From Streptomyces narbonensis (GTDB taxonomy: Bacteria; Actinomycetota; Actinomycetes; Streptomycetales; Streptomycetaceae), in contig NZ_BMSF01000022.1 of the NCBI RefSeq assembly GCF_014649015.1, positions 34,384 to 98,383 on the forward strand: a DNA stretch of 64,000 nucleotides, given 5' to 3'. A program made the translations under genes and the position numbers. The stretch's first letter is position 1. Each line of letters starts with the position of its first letter. Of the stretch, positions 31,745 to 40,182 are shown piece by piece. The notes below the pieces were generated by a model that had not been told where the DNA came from, did not search any database, and saw only the letters and a program-made list of their open reading frames with translations.

Positions 31745-32593
31745 TCAGAGGCGGCAGGCGTGGATGGCGGTGGTGAGGATGGCGCGCGCGCCGATCTCGT
31801 ACAGGTCGTCCATGATCCGCTGCGCCTCCTTGGCGGGGACCATCGCTCGGACGGCGACCCAGCCCTCGTTGTGCAGCGGGGAGACGGTCGGCGACTCGAG
31901 GCCCGGGGTGAGGGCGACGGCCTGCTCCAGGTGCTCGGCGCGGCAGTCGTAGTCCATCATCACGTACGAGCGGGCGACCAGGACGCCCTGGAGGCGCCGC
32001 ATGAACTGCTGCACCTGCGGGTTGTCGTCGGCGGCGCCGTGGCGGCGGACGACGACGGCCTCGGAGGTGAGGATCGGCTCGCCGATGACCTCCAGGCCCG
32101 CGTTGCGCAGGCTGGTACCGGTCTCCACGACGTCGGCGATGACCTGGGCGACACCGAGCTGGATCGCGGTCTCGACCGCGCCGTCCAGGTGGACGACGGA
32201 GGCGTCGATGCCCTGGTCGGCGAGGTGCTTGGCGACGATGCCCTCGTAGGAGGTCGCGATGGTCATGCCACCGAAGTCCTCCGGGCCGTTCGCCGTGCCC
32301 GGCCTGGTGGCGTAGCGGAAGGTGGAGCGGCCGAAGTTCAGCGCGAGGATCTCCTCGGCGCTGGCTCCGGAGTCCAGGAGCAGGTCACGGCCGGTGATGC
32401 CGATGTCCAGCTTCCCGGAGGCGACGTAGATCGCGATGTCCTTCGGCCGCAGGTAGAAGAACTCGACCTCGTTGTCGGGGTCGATGACCACGAGCTCCTT
32501 GGACTCCTTGCGCTGCCGGTAGCCCGCCTCATGGAGCATTGCCGACGCAGGTCCGGAGAGGGAACCCTTGTTGGGAACGGCGATGCGCAGCAT
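31745..32593 (-). CDS. hisG: ATP phosphoribosyltransferase (long form)
   Basis: The 282-residue enzyme catalyses the first step of histidine synthesis, condensing ATP with PRPP. It opens MLRIAVPNKGSLSGPASAMLHEAGY, has the signature DIGITGRDLLLDSGASAEEILALNFGRSTFRYA and the C-terminal HisG_C regulatory domain (LTPGLESPTVSPLHNEGWVAVRAMVPAKEAQRIMDDLYEIGARAILTTAIHACRL), which binds histidine for feedback. It is 51 bases after hisE. The other his genes are not in the window, so hisE-hisG are separate from the main his cluster and lie behind the rib genes. Confidence 0.96.
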   Translation of the reverse strand: MLRIAVPNKGSLSGPASAMLHEAGYRQRKESKELVVIDPDNEVEFFYLRPKDIAIYVASGKLDIGITGRDLLLDSGASAEEILALNFGRSTFRYATRPGTANGPEDFGGMTIATSYEGIVAKHLADQGIDASVVHLDGAVETAIQLGVAQVIADVVETGTSLRNAGLEVIGEPILTSEAVVVRRHGAADDNPQVQQFMRRLQGVLVARSYVMMDYDCRAEHLEQAVALTPGLESPTVSPLHNEGWVAVRAMVPAKEAQRIMDDLYEIGARAILTTAIHACRL

Positions 32594-32644
32594 GAGGTGA
32601 GCTTCCTTTGCCTGGGAGTTTTCGGAACGGTGGGACGGGTGTGC

Positions 32645-32926
32645 TCAGAGGTGGGCGTAGACGTCGTCGAGCGAGATCCCGCGGGCGACCATCATCACCT
32701 GCACGTGGTACAGCAGCTGCGAGATCTCCTCGGCGGCCGCTTCCTTGCCCTCGTACTCGGCGGCCATCCAGACCTCGGCGGCCTCCTCGACGACCTTCTT
32801 GCCGATGGCATGGACGCCCTTGCCCACCAGTTCCGCGGTGCGCGAGGTGGCCGGGTCGCCGGTCTCTGCCTTGAGCTTGAGCTCGTCGAAGAGCTCTTCG
32901 AAGCTCTTCCGGGTTTCGTTCGCCAT
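32645..32926 (-). CDS. hisE: Phosphoribosyl-ATP pyrophosphatase
   Basis: The 93-residue all-helical enzyme hydrolyses phosphoribosyl-ATP to phosphoribosyl-AMP, the second histidine step. Motifs are FEELFDELKLKAETGDPATSRTAELVGKGVHAIGKKVVEEAAEVWMAAEYEG, with the EEAAE metal-binding helix, and a C-terminal SQLLYHVQVMMVARGISLDDVYAHL. The start MANETRKSF at 32926 follows TAGGA. It is 35 bases downstream of ribH and 51 upstream of hisG. Confidence 0.95.
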   Translation of the reverse strand: MANETRKSFEELFDELKLKAETGDPATSRTAELVGKGVHAIGKKVVEEAAEVWMAAEYEGKEAAAEEISQLLYHVQVMMVARGISLDDVYAHL

Positions 32927-32961
32927 GATGGTCCTAAGAGTACGGGGTGGGGGCGTGCTAC

Positions 32962-33447
32962 CTAGCGCCAGGGTTCGCTGACCGTGCGCAGTGTGGTGGC
33001 GGTGGCGACAGCGGCGGTGACCGCTTCGTGGCCCTTGTCCTCGGAGGAGCCTTCGAGGCCGGCCCGGTCGAGGGCCTGCTCTTCGTTGTCGACGGTGAGG
33101 ACGCCGAATCCGACGGGTACGCCGGTGTCGATCGAGACCTGGGTGAGGCCGTGGGTCACGCCCTGGCACACGTACTCGAAGTGCGGGGTTCCGCCGCGGA
33201 TGACGACTCCGAGCGCGACGATGGCATCGTAACCGCGCCCGGCGAGGACCTTCGCCACGACCGGGAGCTCGAAGCTGCCGGGGACGCGCAGCAGCGTCGG
33301 CTCGTCGATGCCGAGCTCAGCGAGGGCGCGCAGGGCGCCGTCGACGAGGCCGTCCATGATCTTCTCGTGCCACTGGGCCGCGATGACCGCGACCCGCAGG
33401 TCGCCGCAGTTCTTCACGCTGAGGACGGGTGCGCCCTTGCCGCTCAT
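32962..33447 (-). CDS. ribH: 6,7-Dimethyl-8-ribityllumazine synthase
   Basis: The 161-residue protein makes dimethylribityllumazine from 5-amino-6-ribitylaminouracil and 3,4-dihydroxybutanone phosphate; it normally forms icosahedral or pentameric assemblies. Signatures: VLSVKNCGDLRVAVIAAQWHEKIMDGLVDGA, RVPGSFELPVVAKVLA and GVVIRGGTPHFEYVCQGVTHGLTQVSIDTGVPVGFGVLTVDNEEQA. It is 30 bases downstream of ribBA and is the last rib gene of the operon. Confidence 0.97.
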   Translation of the reverse strand: MSGKGAPVLSVKNCGDLRVAVIAAQWHEKIMDGLVDGALRALAELGIDEPTLLRVPGSFELPVVAKVLAGRGYDAIVALGVVIRGGTPHFEYVCQGVTHGLTQVSIDTGVPVGFGVLTVDNEEQALDRAGLEGSSEDKGHEAVTAAVATATTLRTVSEPWR

Positions 33448-33477
33448 GTTTCTCCTTGCCGGTGGATACGTACGTGA

Positions 33478-34755
33478 TTACTGGTTGCCGCAGGTGGAGG
33501 CCGGGGAGCCGTCCAGCCAGGGCAGGTCGTGGCCCATCCGGTCCCGCTTGGTGCGCAGGTAGCGGAGGTTGTGCTCGCCGGCCGTGACGGGCATCGGCTC
33601 GCGGCCCTCGACGGTGAGGCCGTGCCGGGTGAGGGCGTCGATCTTGTCGGGGTTGTTGGTCATCAGGCGCAGGCTCCGGACGCCGAGGTCGGCGAGGATC
33701 TGCGCGCCGGCCGCGTAGTCCCGGGCGTCGGCGGGCAGGCCGAGTTCCAGGTTGGCGTCGAGGGTGTCGCGGCCCTGCTCCTGGAGCTCGTACGCGCGGA
33801 GCTTGGAGAGCAGGCCGATGCCGCGGCCCTCGTGGCCCCGGAGGTAGACGACGACGCCGCGGCCCGCCTCGGTGATCCGGTCCATGGAGGCCTGGAGCTG
33901 GGGGCCGCAGTCGCAGCGCAGCGAGTGGAAGATGTCGCCGGTCAGGCACTCGGAGTGGACGCGCACGAGGAGGTCCTCGCCGTCGCCGATCTCGCCGTGG
34001 ACGAGGGCGACGTGCTCGACGCCGTCGACGGTGGAGCGGTAGCCGTACGCGGTGAAGTCGCCGTGTGCGGTGGGGAGCTGGACCTCGGCCTCGCGGCGGA
34101 CGGTCGGCTCGGCGGAGCGCCGGTAGGCGATCAGGTCCTCGATGGAGATGATCGTGAGGCCGTGCTTGCGGGCGAAGGGCACCAGCTCGGGCAGGCGCAG
34201 CATGACGCCGTCCTCGCCGGCGATCTCGACGATCGCGCCGGCCGGGCGGAGGCCCGCGAGGCGGGCGAGGTCGACGGCGGCCTCGGTGTGGCCGTTGCGG
34301 ACGAGGACGCCGCCGGCCTTGGCGCGCAGCGGGAAGATGTGGCCGGGGCGGACGAAGTCGGTCGGCTCGTGGCTGCCGCTCGCCAGCATGCGCAGGGTGG
34401 TGGCGCGGTCGGCGGCGGAGATGCCGGTGGTGACGCCGTGGGCGGGGGACGCGTCGACGGAGACGGTGAAGGCGGTCCGCATCGACTCGGTGTTGTGCTC
34501 GACCATCTGCGGGAGCTGGAGGCGCTCCAGCTCCTCGTCCTCCATGGGCGCGCAGATCAGTCCGCGGCACTCGCTCATCATGAAGGCGACGATCTCGGGG
34601 GTCGCCTTCTCGGCGGCGATGACGAGGTCGCCCTCGTTCTCGCGGTCCTCGTCGTCGACGACGACGACGGGGCGGCCGGCGGCGATGTCGCGGATGGCCT
34701 GCTCGACGGGGTCGAGGGCGAGGTCGGTGGCGTCCCAGAGGGGAATCGCGCTCAT
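33478..34755 (-). CDS. ribBA: Bifunctional DHBP synthase / GTP cyclohydrolase II
   Basis: The 425-residue protein makes both precursors of lumazine. The N-terminal RibB half has VVVVDDEDRENEGDLVIAAEKATPEIVAFM and HVxxGxx-type FVRPGHIFPLRAKAGGVLVRNGHTEAAVDLARLAG. The C-terminal RibA half (from about residue 210) has the zinc motif CLTGDIFHSLRCDCGPQL and YLRGHEGRGIGLLSKLRAYELQEQG, with NNPDKIDAL near the end. The ATG at 34755 overlaps the ribM stop by 4 bases. The protein shows the usual order and length with no missing residues. Confidence 0.97.
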   Translation of the reverse strand: MSAIPLWDATDLALDPVEQAIRDIAAGRPVVVVDDEDRENEGDLVIAAEKATPEIVAFMMSECRGLICAPMEDEELERLQLPQMVEHNTESMRTAFTVSVDASPAHGVTTGISAADRATTLRMLASGSHEPTDFVRPGHIFPLRAKAGGVLVRNGHTEAAVDLARLAGLRPAGAIVEIAGEDGVMLRLPELVPFARKHGLTIISIEDLIAYRRSAEPTVRREAEVQLPTAHGDFTAYGYRSTVDGVEHVALVHGEIGDGEDLLVRVHSECLTGDIFHSLRCDCGPQLQASMDRITEAGRGVVVYLRGHEGRGIGLLSKLRAYELQEQGRDTLDANLELGLPADARDYAAGAQILADLGVRSLRLMTNNPDKIDALTRHGLTVEGREPMPVTAGEHNLRYLRTKRDRMGHDLPWLDGSPASTCGNQ

Positions 34756-35390
34756 GCGTGGGCTCCTTCCAGGACTGTGGTGGCGCGGGAGCGCAGCCAC
34801 CAGTCGCGCATGCCCCAGAGGACGAGTGCGCCGTAGATGATGTAGACGAAGCCGGAGAAGGCATAGCCGTTGGCGAAGTTCAGCGGGACGCCGACCAGGT
34901 CGACGAGGAGCCAGGCGAACCAGAACTCGACCATGCCGCGCGACTGGGCGTACATGGCGACGACGGTGCCGACGAAGATGTACGCGTCGGGCCACGGGTC
35001 CCAGGACAGGCTCGGGAAGGCGGTGAAGAGCATCGCGACGGCGACGGTGCCGAGGGCGGCTCCGCCGACCAGCAGGCCGCGCTCGCGCCAGGTGGCGAAG
35101 CGGACCGCGATGGAGCCGTCCTGGGCGTTCTGGCGGCCGCGGTTCCACTGCGCCCAGCCCCAGGCGGCGACGATCATGACGACGACCTGCTTGCCGGCGC
35201 TGCCCGCGAGGTGTCCGGCGGCGAAGGCGACGAAGAGGATGACGCCGGAGAGGAACTGGGCGGGCCAGGTCCATATGGACCGGCGCCAGCCGAGCGCCAG
35301 CGCGATCAGACCGATCGTGTTGCCGATCATGTCGGACCACTTGATGTGCTGGTCGAGGACGGTGAACGCCTCGGAGTTGAGCCAGTTCAC
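34752..35390 (-). CDS. ribM: RibM-type riboflavin transporter (PnuC family)
   Basis: The 212-residue membrane protein has about seven hydrophobic segments and PnuC-family features (NTIGLIALALGWRRSIWTWPAQFLSGVIL, VAAWGWAQWNRGR, PDAYIFVGTVVAMYAQSRGMVEFWFAWLLVDLVGVPL). PnuC proteins move nicotinamide riboside, but members inside actinobacterial rib operons, such as RibM of Corynebacterium and S. davawensis, carry riboflavin. Its place between ribE and ribBA, translationally coupled on both sides by ATGA overlaps, supports the riboflavin role. The FMN riboswitch at the head of the operon would control it. Confidence 0.85.
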   Translation of the reverse strand: MNWLNSEAFTVLDQHIKWSDMIGNTIGLIALALGWRRSIWTWPAQFLSGVILFVAFAAGHLAGSAGKQVVVMIVAAWGWAQWNRGRQNAQDGSIAVRFATWRERGLLVGGAALGTVAVAMLFTAFPSLSWDPWPDAYIFVGTVVAMYAQSRGMVEFWFAWLLVDLVGVPLNFANGYAFSGFVYIIYGALVLWGMRDWWLRSRATTVLEGAHA

Positions 35391-35995
35391 TTGCCGTTCT
35401 CCTGGGCGTTCGGGCCGAGCAGCCGCTCGACGTACTTGGCGATGACGTCGACCTCGAGGTTGACCGGGTCGCCGCTCTGCTTGATGCCGAGCGTGGTCAG
35501 GGCGAGGGTGGTGGGGATGAGGCTGATGGTGAACCAGTCGTCGGCGACCTCGACGACGGTGAGGCTGACGCCGTCGACCGTGACCGAGCCCTTCTCGACG
35601 ACGTAGCGGGAGAGGTGGGCGGGGAGGCCGACCTTGACGATCTCCCAGTGCTCGGACGGGGTCCGGTCGAGGATGGTGCCGGTGCCGTCGACGTGGCCCT
35701 GGACGATGTGGCCGCCGAGGCGGTCTCCGACGGCCATGGGCCGCTCCAGGTTGACGCGGGAGCCCGCTTCGAGGGCGCCGAGGCTGGACCGCTTGAGGGT
35801 CTCGGCCATGACGTCGGCGGTGAACTCGCCGTCGCCGTGCTCGACGACCGTGAGACAGACACCGTTGACGGCGATGGAGTCGCCGTGCTGGGCGCCTTCC
35901 GTGACCAGGGGGCCGCGCAGTCGGAAGCGGGAGGCGTCCTCCAGCTGCTCGACGGCGACGACCTCGCCCAGTTCTTCGACGATTCCGGTGAACAC
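35387..35995 (-). CDS. ribE: Riboflavin synthase alpha chain
   Basis: The 202-residue enzyme dismutates two lumazines to riboflavin. It has two lumazine-binding repeats: MFTGIVEELGEV...GDSIAVNGVCLTVVEHGDGEFTADVMAETLKRSSL in the first and GHIVQGHVDGTGTI...SRYVVEKGSVTVDGVSLTVVEVADDWFTISLIPTTLALTTLG in the second. The start is GTG at 35995, 2 bases after the ribD stop. Its stop overlaps the ribM start. In Bacillus nomenclature the same gene is ribE or ribC in older Streptomyces annotation. Confidence 0.96.
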   Translation of the reverse strand: MFTGIVEELGEVVAVEQLEDASRFRLRGPLVTEGAQHGDSIAVNGVCLTVVEHGDGEFTADVMAETLKRSSLGALEAGSRVNLERPMAVGDRLGGHIVQGHVDGTGTILDRTPSEHWEIVKVGLPAHLSRYVVEKGSVTVDGVSLTVVEVADDWFTISLIPTTLALTTLGIKQSGDPVNLEVDVIAKYVERLLGPNAQENGK

Positions 35996-35997
35996 GG

Positions 35998-37089
35998 TCA
36001 GCGCTCCTTGGGGGTGGCGGTGATGCGGATGTCGGTGCCGATGCGCGCGGTCTCGATGACGTCGAGCCGCAACGCGTCGGTGATGGTGGTGATTCCGGCG
36101 TCGGCGAGGGCCTGCGGGCCCGCGCCGAGGAGGACCGGGGCGAGGTAGCCGACGACCTGGTCGACGGCGCCCGCGGCGACGAAGGCGCCCGCGAGGGTGG
36201 GGCCGCCTTCGAGGAGGACGGAGCGGACGCCGCGCTCGTGCAGGGCGTCCAGGAGGGCGGGTACGGACAGGCCGCGCCCGGCCCTGGGGAGGCGTACGAC
36301 GTCGGGCAGGCCGGTCGCAGCGTTCTCGGCGTTCTCGGCGTTCTCGGCGATCGCGATCAGGGTGGGGGCCGCGTCGTCGAGGATCCGGGCGCCGGGCTTC
36401 ACGGCGGTCGCCTCGGTGTCGACGACGACCCGCAGGGGCTGCACGGCCTCCTCGATCCCACGTACGGCCAGATGGGGGTCGTCGGCGCGGGCGGTGCCGG
36501 AGCCGACGACGACGGCGTCGGCCTCGGCGCGCAGCCGGTGGACGTCGGCGCGGGACTCCGGGGAGCTGATCCAGCGGGAGGTGCCGTCGGCGGCGGCGAT
36601 GCGGCCGTCGAGGGTGGCGGCGTACTTCCACCGGACGAAGGGCCGGCCGTGGCGGACGGAGGTGAGCCAGGCGATGTTGCCCGCCCGGGCCTCGTCCTCC
36701 AGGAGGCCCTGCTCGACCTCCACGCCGGCGGCGCGCAGGGTGTCGGCACCGCCCGTGGCCTGCGGGTTCGGGTCGCCGACCGCGTACACGACCCGGCTGA
36801 CCCCGGCCTCGATCAGCGCCTGGGCGCAGGGGCCGGTGCGGCCGGTGTGGTTGCAGGGTTCGAGGGTGACGTAGGCGGTGCCGCCGCGGGCCAGGACTCC
36901 GGCCTCGCGCAGGGCGTGGACCTCGGCGTGCGGGCCGCCGGCGCGCTGATGGAAGCCTTCGCCGACCAGGTGTCCGGAGGCGTCGGTGACGACGCACCCG
37001 ACGACGGGGTTGGGGCTGGTGGCGCCGAGACCGCGTGCGGCGAGCTCGACGGCGCGTCGCATGGCGGTGATGTCGGCCTGCTGGGCCAC
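35998..37089 (-). CDS. ribD: Bifunctional pyrimidine deaminase/reductase
   Basis: The 363-residue protein carries out the deaminase and reductase steps of riboflavin synthesis. Deaminase zinc motifs: GPHAEVHALREAG and LEPCNHTGRTGPCAQALIEAG. The reductase domain starts at about 150 (VRWKYAATLDGRIAAADGTSRWISSPESR) and has the NADPH-binding VLLEGGPTLAGAF. An AENAEN tandem caused by a 9-base repeat (about 36318-36347) sits in a surface region. The GTG at 37089 has AGGAGG 7 bases upstream; a longer frame to 37242 would cover part of the leader. The gene heads the operon under the FMN riboswitch. Confidence 0.95.
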   Translation of the reverse strand: MAQQADITAMRRAVELAARGLGATSPNPVVGCVVTDASGHLVGEGFHQRAGGPHAEVHALREAGVLARGGTAYVTLEPCNHTGRTGPCAQALIEAGVSRVVYAVGDPNPQATGGADTLRAAGVEVEQGLLEDEARAGNIAWLTSVRHGRPFVRWKYAATLDGRIAAADGTSRWISSPESRADVHRLRAEADAVVVGSGTARADDPHLAVRGIEEAVQPLRVVVDTEATAVKPGARILDDAAPTLIAIAENAENAENAATGLPDVVRLPRAGRGLSVPALLDALHERGVRSVLLEGGPTLAGAFVAAGAVDQVVGYLAPVLLGAGPQALADAGITTITDALRLDVIETARIGTDIRITATPKER

Positions 37090-37264
37090 CGGGTCCTCCT
37101 GCCTCTTCGGGCACGGACTCCGGGGCCTGTCGATGACGACAGAGAGCGGGTGGGACGCCTCGCACAGGGTGCGCCGAGGCCACGGCCCTCTGGGTACGCC
37201 GATCGGTGACGACACGGCGACCAGCGGACGTACGGCCGGCACACCCCTGGAAGGGTCACCCGCC

Positions 37265-37390
37265 GCGCACTGCCTCCCATCCGGACTTTCACCGTCGGTC
37301 CAGGAATTTCACCTGGTCAACCGGCCGCTGGCTGCGGACGGGTCGCGGACTATACCGCCGGTTCGGAATTACACCGACCCCGGAGTGCGC
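37265..37390 (-). promoter_or_regulatory. FMN riboswitch (RFN element) of the rib operon
   Basis: The minus-strand sequence contains the RFN core in order: GGTGTAATTCCGAACCGGCG, GGTATAGTCCGCGAC, the variable arm, ACCAGGTGAAATTCCTGGAC, CGACGGTGAAAGTCCGGATG and GGAGGCAGTGCGC closing the P1 helix with GCGCACTCC. All six conserved strands are visible. It lies 176 bases before the ribD start. Binding of FMN should reduce expression, in actinobacteria usually by translation initiation control. The 176-base downstream section 37090-37264 is the expression platform, with no gene. Confidence 0.95.
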
Positions 37391-37485
37391 TGCTGCTGAT
37401 ACAGGGCCAGTGTGCCACGAGCCGCGCGAAGCGATGTGGCCGAGATCCTGTGGTCTGGCTCACAGAGTCCCACAGGATTCCTCTT

Positions 37486-37527
37486 TGGTCCAGACCTATT
37501 GACGCACTGGTCTAGTCCTCTTAATCT
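37486..37527 (+). promoter_or_regulatory. Chitinase promoter with chi direct repeats / DasR-type operator
   Basis: TGGTCCAGACCT (37486-37497) and TGGTCTAGTCCT (37508-37519) are the paired 12-bp direct repeats known from Streptomyces chitinase promoters and resemble the DasR site ACTGGTCTAGACCACT. They flank and overlap a -35 TTGACG (37499-37504) and -10 TAATCT (37522-37527) with 17-base spacing. This suggests chitin or N-acetylglucosamine induction through DasR and the chi two-component type regulators. The leader to the GTG is about 135 bases. Confidence 0.85.
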
Positions 37528-37668
37528 CCGTGTCACCTCCTAGGAACGGTCCGGCGGGGTGCGCACTCCACGGGCCCAACACGACCCACCCCCTTGTTCG
37601 TTGTGTTCCATCACTCCCCCCTACGCCCTGAGGGCGTGGGCGGACTCCGCCCCCAGGAGGAACCGATC

Positions 37669-40050
37669 GTGTTGTCCCCCACCGCGAAAAGAGCCTCGCT
37701 GCTCTCCTCCGGCGCGGCCGTCGCCGGGCTGCTGCTCAGTTCGCTCTCCGGCGGCGTCTCGTACGCGGCCGACAACGAGTCCTGTCGCCCCGACGGGCTC
37801 TACAAGACCCCGGGCGTCGACGTCCCGTACTGCTCGGTCTACGACACCGAGGGCCGCGAGAAGATGGGCGCGGACCACCAGCGCCGGGTCATCGGCTACT
37901 TCACCGGCTGGCGCGACGGCAAGAACGGCCAGCCCGCGTACCTGGCCAAGGACATCCCGTGGGAGAAGATCACCCACATCAACTACGCCTTCGGTCACAT
38001 CGGCGGGGACAACAAGCTTTCCGTCGGCACGGACGGTCCGAACAACGCGGCCACCGGGATGACCTGGCCCGGCGTCGCCGGCGCGGAGATGGACCCCTCG
38101 TTCTCCTACAAGGGCCACTTCAACCTGCTCAACAAGTTCAAGAAGCAGCACCCGAACGTCAAGACGCTGATCTCGGTCGGCGGCTGGGCGGAGACCGGCG
38201 GCTACTTCGCGGACAACGGCGACCGGGTGAACTCCGGCGGCTTCTACTCGATGGCCACCAACGCCGACGGTTCGGTCAACCAGGCCGGGATCGACACCTT
38301 CGCCGCCTCGTCCGTCGACTTCATCCGCAAGTACGGCTTCAACGGCGTCGACATCGACTACGAATACCCGACGACCATGAAGGACGCCGGCAACCCGCTC
38401 GACTGGCAGCTCGCGAACGCGCGCCGCGCCGGACTCGTGCAGGGCTACGCGGCCCTCATGAAGTCCCTGCGCGAGAAGCTCGACGCGGCGGGCGCCGCCG
38501 ACGGCAAGCACTACCTGCTGACCGTCGCCGCCCCCTCCTCCGGCTACCTGCTGCGCGGCATGGAGACCTTCCAGATGCAGAAGTATCTGGACTACGTCAA
38601 CATCATGTCCTACGACCTGCACGGCGCCTGGAACGAGTACGTCGGTCCCAACGCCTCCCTCTTCGACGACGGCAAGGACGGCGAGCTCGCCGCCGCCAAC
38701 GTCTACGGCTCGGCGCAGTACGGCAACATCGGCTACCTCAACACCGACTGGGCCTACCACTACTTCCGCGGCTCGATGCCGGCCGGCCGGATCAACATCG
38801 GCCTGCCCTACTACACCCGCGGCCACAAGAACGTGCAGGGCGGCACCGACGGTCTGTGGGGCAAGGCCTCCGCGACCACCTGCCCGGCCGGCGCCGGTCT
38901 GACCAAGTGCGGTGACGGCGCCACCGGCATCGACAACCTGTGGCACGACAAGGACACCAACGGTGTCGAGTCGCCCGCCGGCTCCAACCCGATGTGGCAC
39001 GCCAAGAACCTCGAGAAGGGGATCGTCGGCGACTACGTCACCCAGTACGGCTTCCCGGCCAACACCACCCTGACCGGCACCTACGCCCGCAAGTACGACT
39101 CGACCCTGGTCGCGCCGTGGCTGTGGAACGCGCAGAAGAAGGTCTTCCTCTCCACCGAGGACGAGCAGTCGGTGGCCGCCAAGGCCGACTACGTGGTCGA
39201 CAAGGGCATCGGCGGCACGATGGTCTGGGAGATGGCCGGCGACTACGCCTGGAACGCCACCAAGGGCCAGTACGAGATGGGCTCCACGCTCACCTCGCTG
39301 ATGTACGACAAGTTCAAGGCGGCCACCCCGTACGGCGCCAAGAAGTCCAACGCGACGCTGCCGACCCAGGCCGTGAAGATCGACACCCAGTTCACCGAGT
39401 TCAAGCTGGGCGACTCGAACTACCCGATCACCCCGAAGATCAAGATCACCAACAACACGGCGACGGCGCTGCCGGGCGGCACCGAGTTCCAGTTCGACTA
39501 CGGCACCTCTGCCCCGTCCAACGCCTCGGACCAGTCGGGCTTCGGCACCAAGGTCATCAGCAGCGACCACACGGGCTCCAACGTGGGCGGCCTGAAGGGC
39601 GACTTCCACCGCGTCTCCCTGAAGCTCCCGGCCTGGCAGTCGCTGGCCCCGGGCGCCTCGGTCGACCTGGCGTTCAACTACTACCTGCCGGTGTCCACCC
39701 CCTCCAACTGGACGGTGAACATCAACGGCACGACGTACGCCCTCGCCGGCGACCTGGCGCGCGGCACGACGGTCGTGGAGCCGGGTACGACGACCCCGCC
39801 CACCACCCCGCCGACCACGCCTCCCACCACTCCGCCGACGACCCCGCCGACCACTCCCCCGACCACGCCTCCGACGACGCCGCCCACGGGCTGCGGCACG
39901 GTCCCGGCGTACGTGGCCGGCACGATCTACAACGCGGGCAACGAGGTCTCCCACAACGGCCGCAAGTACAAGGCCCAGTGGTGGACCCAGAACGAGACGC
40001 CGGGCACGACCGGCGACTGGGGCGTCTGGAAGGACCTCGGCGCCTGCTGA
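37669..40050 (+). CDS. Secreted modular GH18 chitinase
   Basis: The 793-residue protein has a Sec signal (KRASLLSSGAAVAGLLLSSLSGGVSYAA), a GH18 catalytic domain of about 60-560 with the active-site motif FNGVDIDYEYP (DxxDxDxE) and YVNIMSYDLHGAWN, a beta-sandwich domain (QFTEFKLGDSNYPITPKIKITNN...TVNINGTTYAL), a TTPP-repeat linker and a C-terminal family 5/12 chitin-binding domain (CGTVPAYVAGTIYNAGNEVSHNGRKYKAQWWTQNETPGTTGDWGVWKDLG). It hydrolyses chitin outside the cell. The place between ribD and a ROK repressor is that of S. coelicolor SCO1444 (I believe called chiI). The GTG at 37669 follows AGGAGG by 9 bases; an upstream ATG at 37594 is in the leader. The linker repeats are in-frame and may vary. 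Confidence 0.95.
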   Translation: MLSPTAKRASLLSSGAAVAGLLLSSLSGGVSYAADNESCRPDGLYKTPGVDVPYCSVYDTEGREKMGADHQRRVIGYFTGWRDGKNGQPAYLAKDIPWEKITHINYAFGHIGGDNKLSVGTDGPNNAATGMTWPGVAGAEMDPSFSYKGHFNLLNKFKKQHPNVKTLISVGGWAETGGYFADNGDRVNSGGFYSMATNADGSVNQAGIDTFAASSVDFIRKYGFNGVDIDYEYPTTMKDAGNPLDWQLANARRAGLVQGYAALMKSLREKLDAAGAADGKHYLLTVAAPSSGYLLRGMETFQMQKYLDYVNIMSYDLHGAWNEYVGPNASLFDDGKDGELAAANVYGSAQYGNIGYLNTDWAYHYFRGSMPAGRINIGLPYYTRGHKNVQGGTDGLWGKASATTCPAGAGLTKCGDGATGIDNLWHDKDTNGVESPAGSNPMWHAKNLEKGIVGDYVTQYGFPANTTLTGTYARKYDSTLVAPWLWNAQKKVFLSTEDEQSVAAKADYVVDKGIGGTMVWEMAGDYAWNATKGQYEMGSTLTSLMYDKFKAATPYGAKKSNATLPTQAVKIDTQFTEFKLGDSNYPITPKIKITNNTATALPGGTEFQFDYGTSAPSNASDQSGFGTKVISSDHTGSNVGGLKGDFHRVSLKLPAWQSLAPGASVDLAFNYYLPVSTPSNWTVNINGTTYALAGDLARGTTVVEPGTTTPPTTPPTTPPTTPPTTPPTTPPTTPPTTPPTGCGTVPAYVAGTIYNAGNEVSHNGRKYKAQWWTQNETPGTTGDWGVWKDLGAC

Positions 40051-40100
40051 CCCCCTGCTGACCCAGTGCTGACGCAGCCCTGGGAAAAACCCGAAAGACC

Positions 40101-40138
40101 CCCGGCGGCGGATTCCCACGGCCCTTGCCGCCGCCGGG
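40101..40138 (+). terminator. Hairpin after the chitinase gene
   Basis: CCCGGCGGCGG (40101-40111) pairs with CCGCCGCCGGG (40128-40138) over a 16-base loop, 50 bases after the stop codon. Confidence 0.8.
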
Positions 40139-40182
40139 CCCCCACCGCGCCGCGCCCCCCTGTCCGGGGCGCGGCGCTCCGC

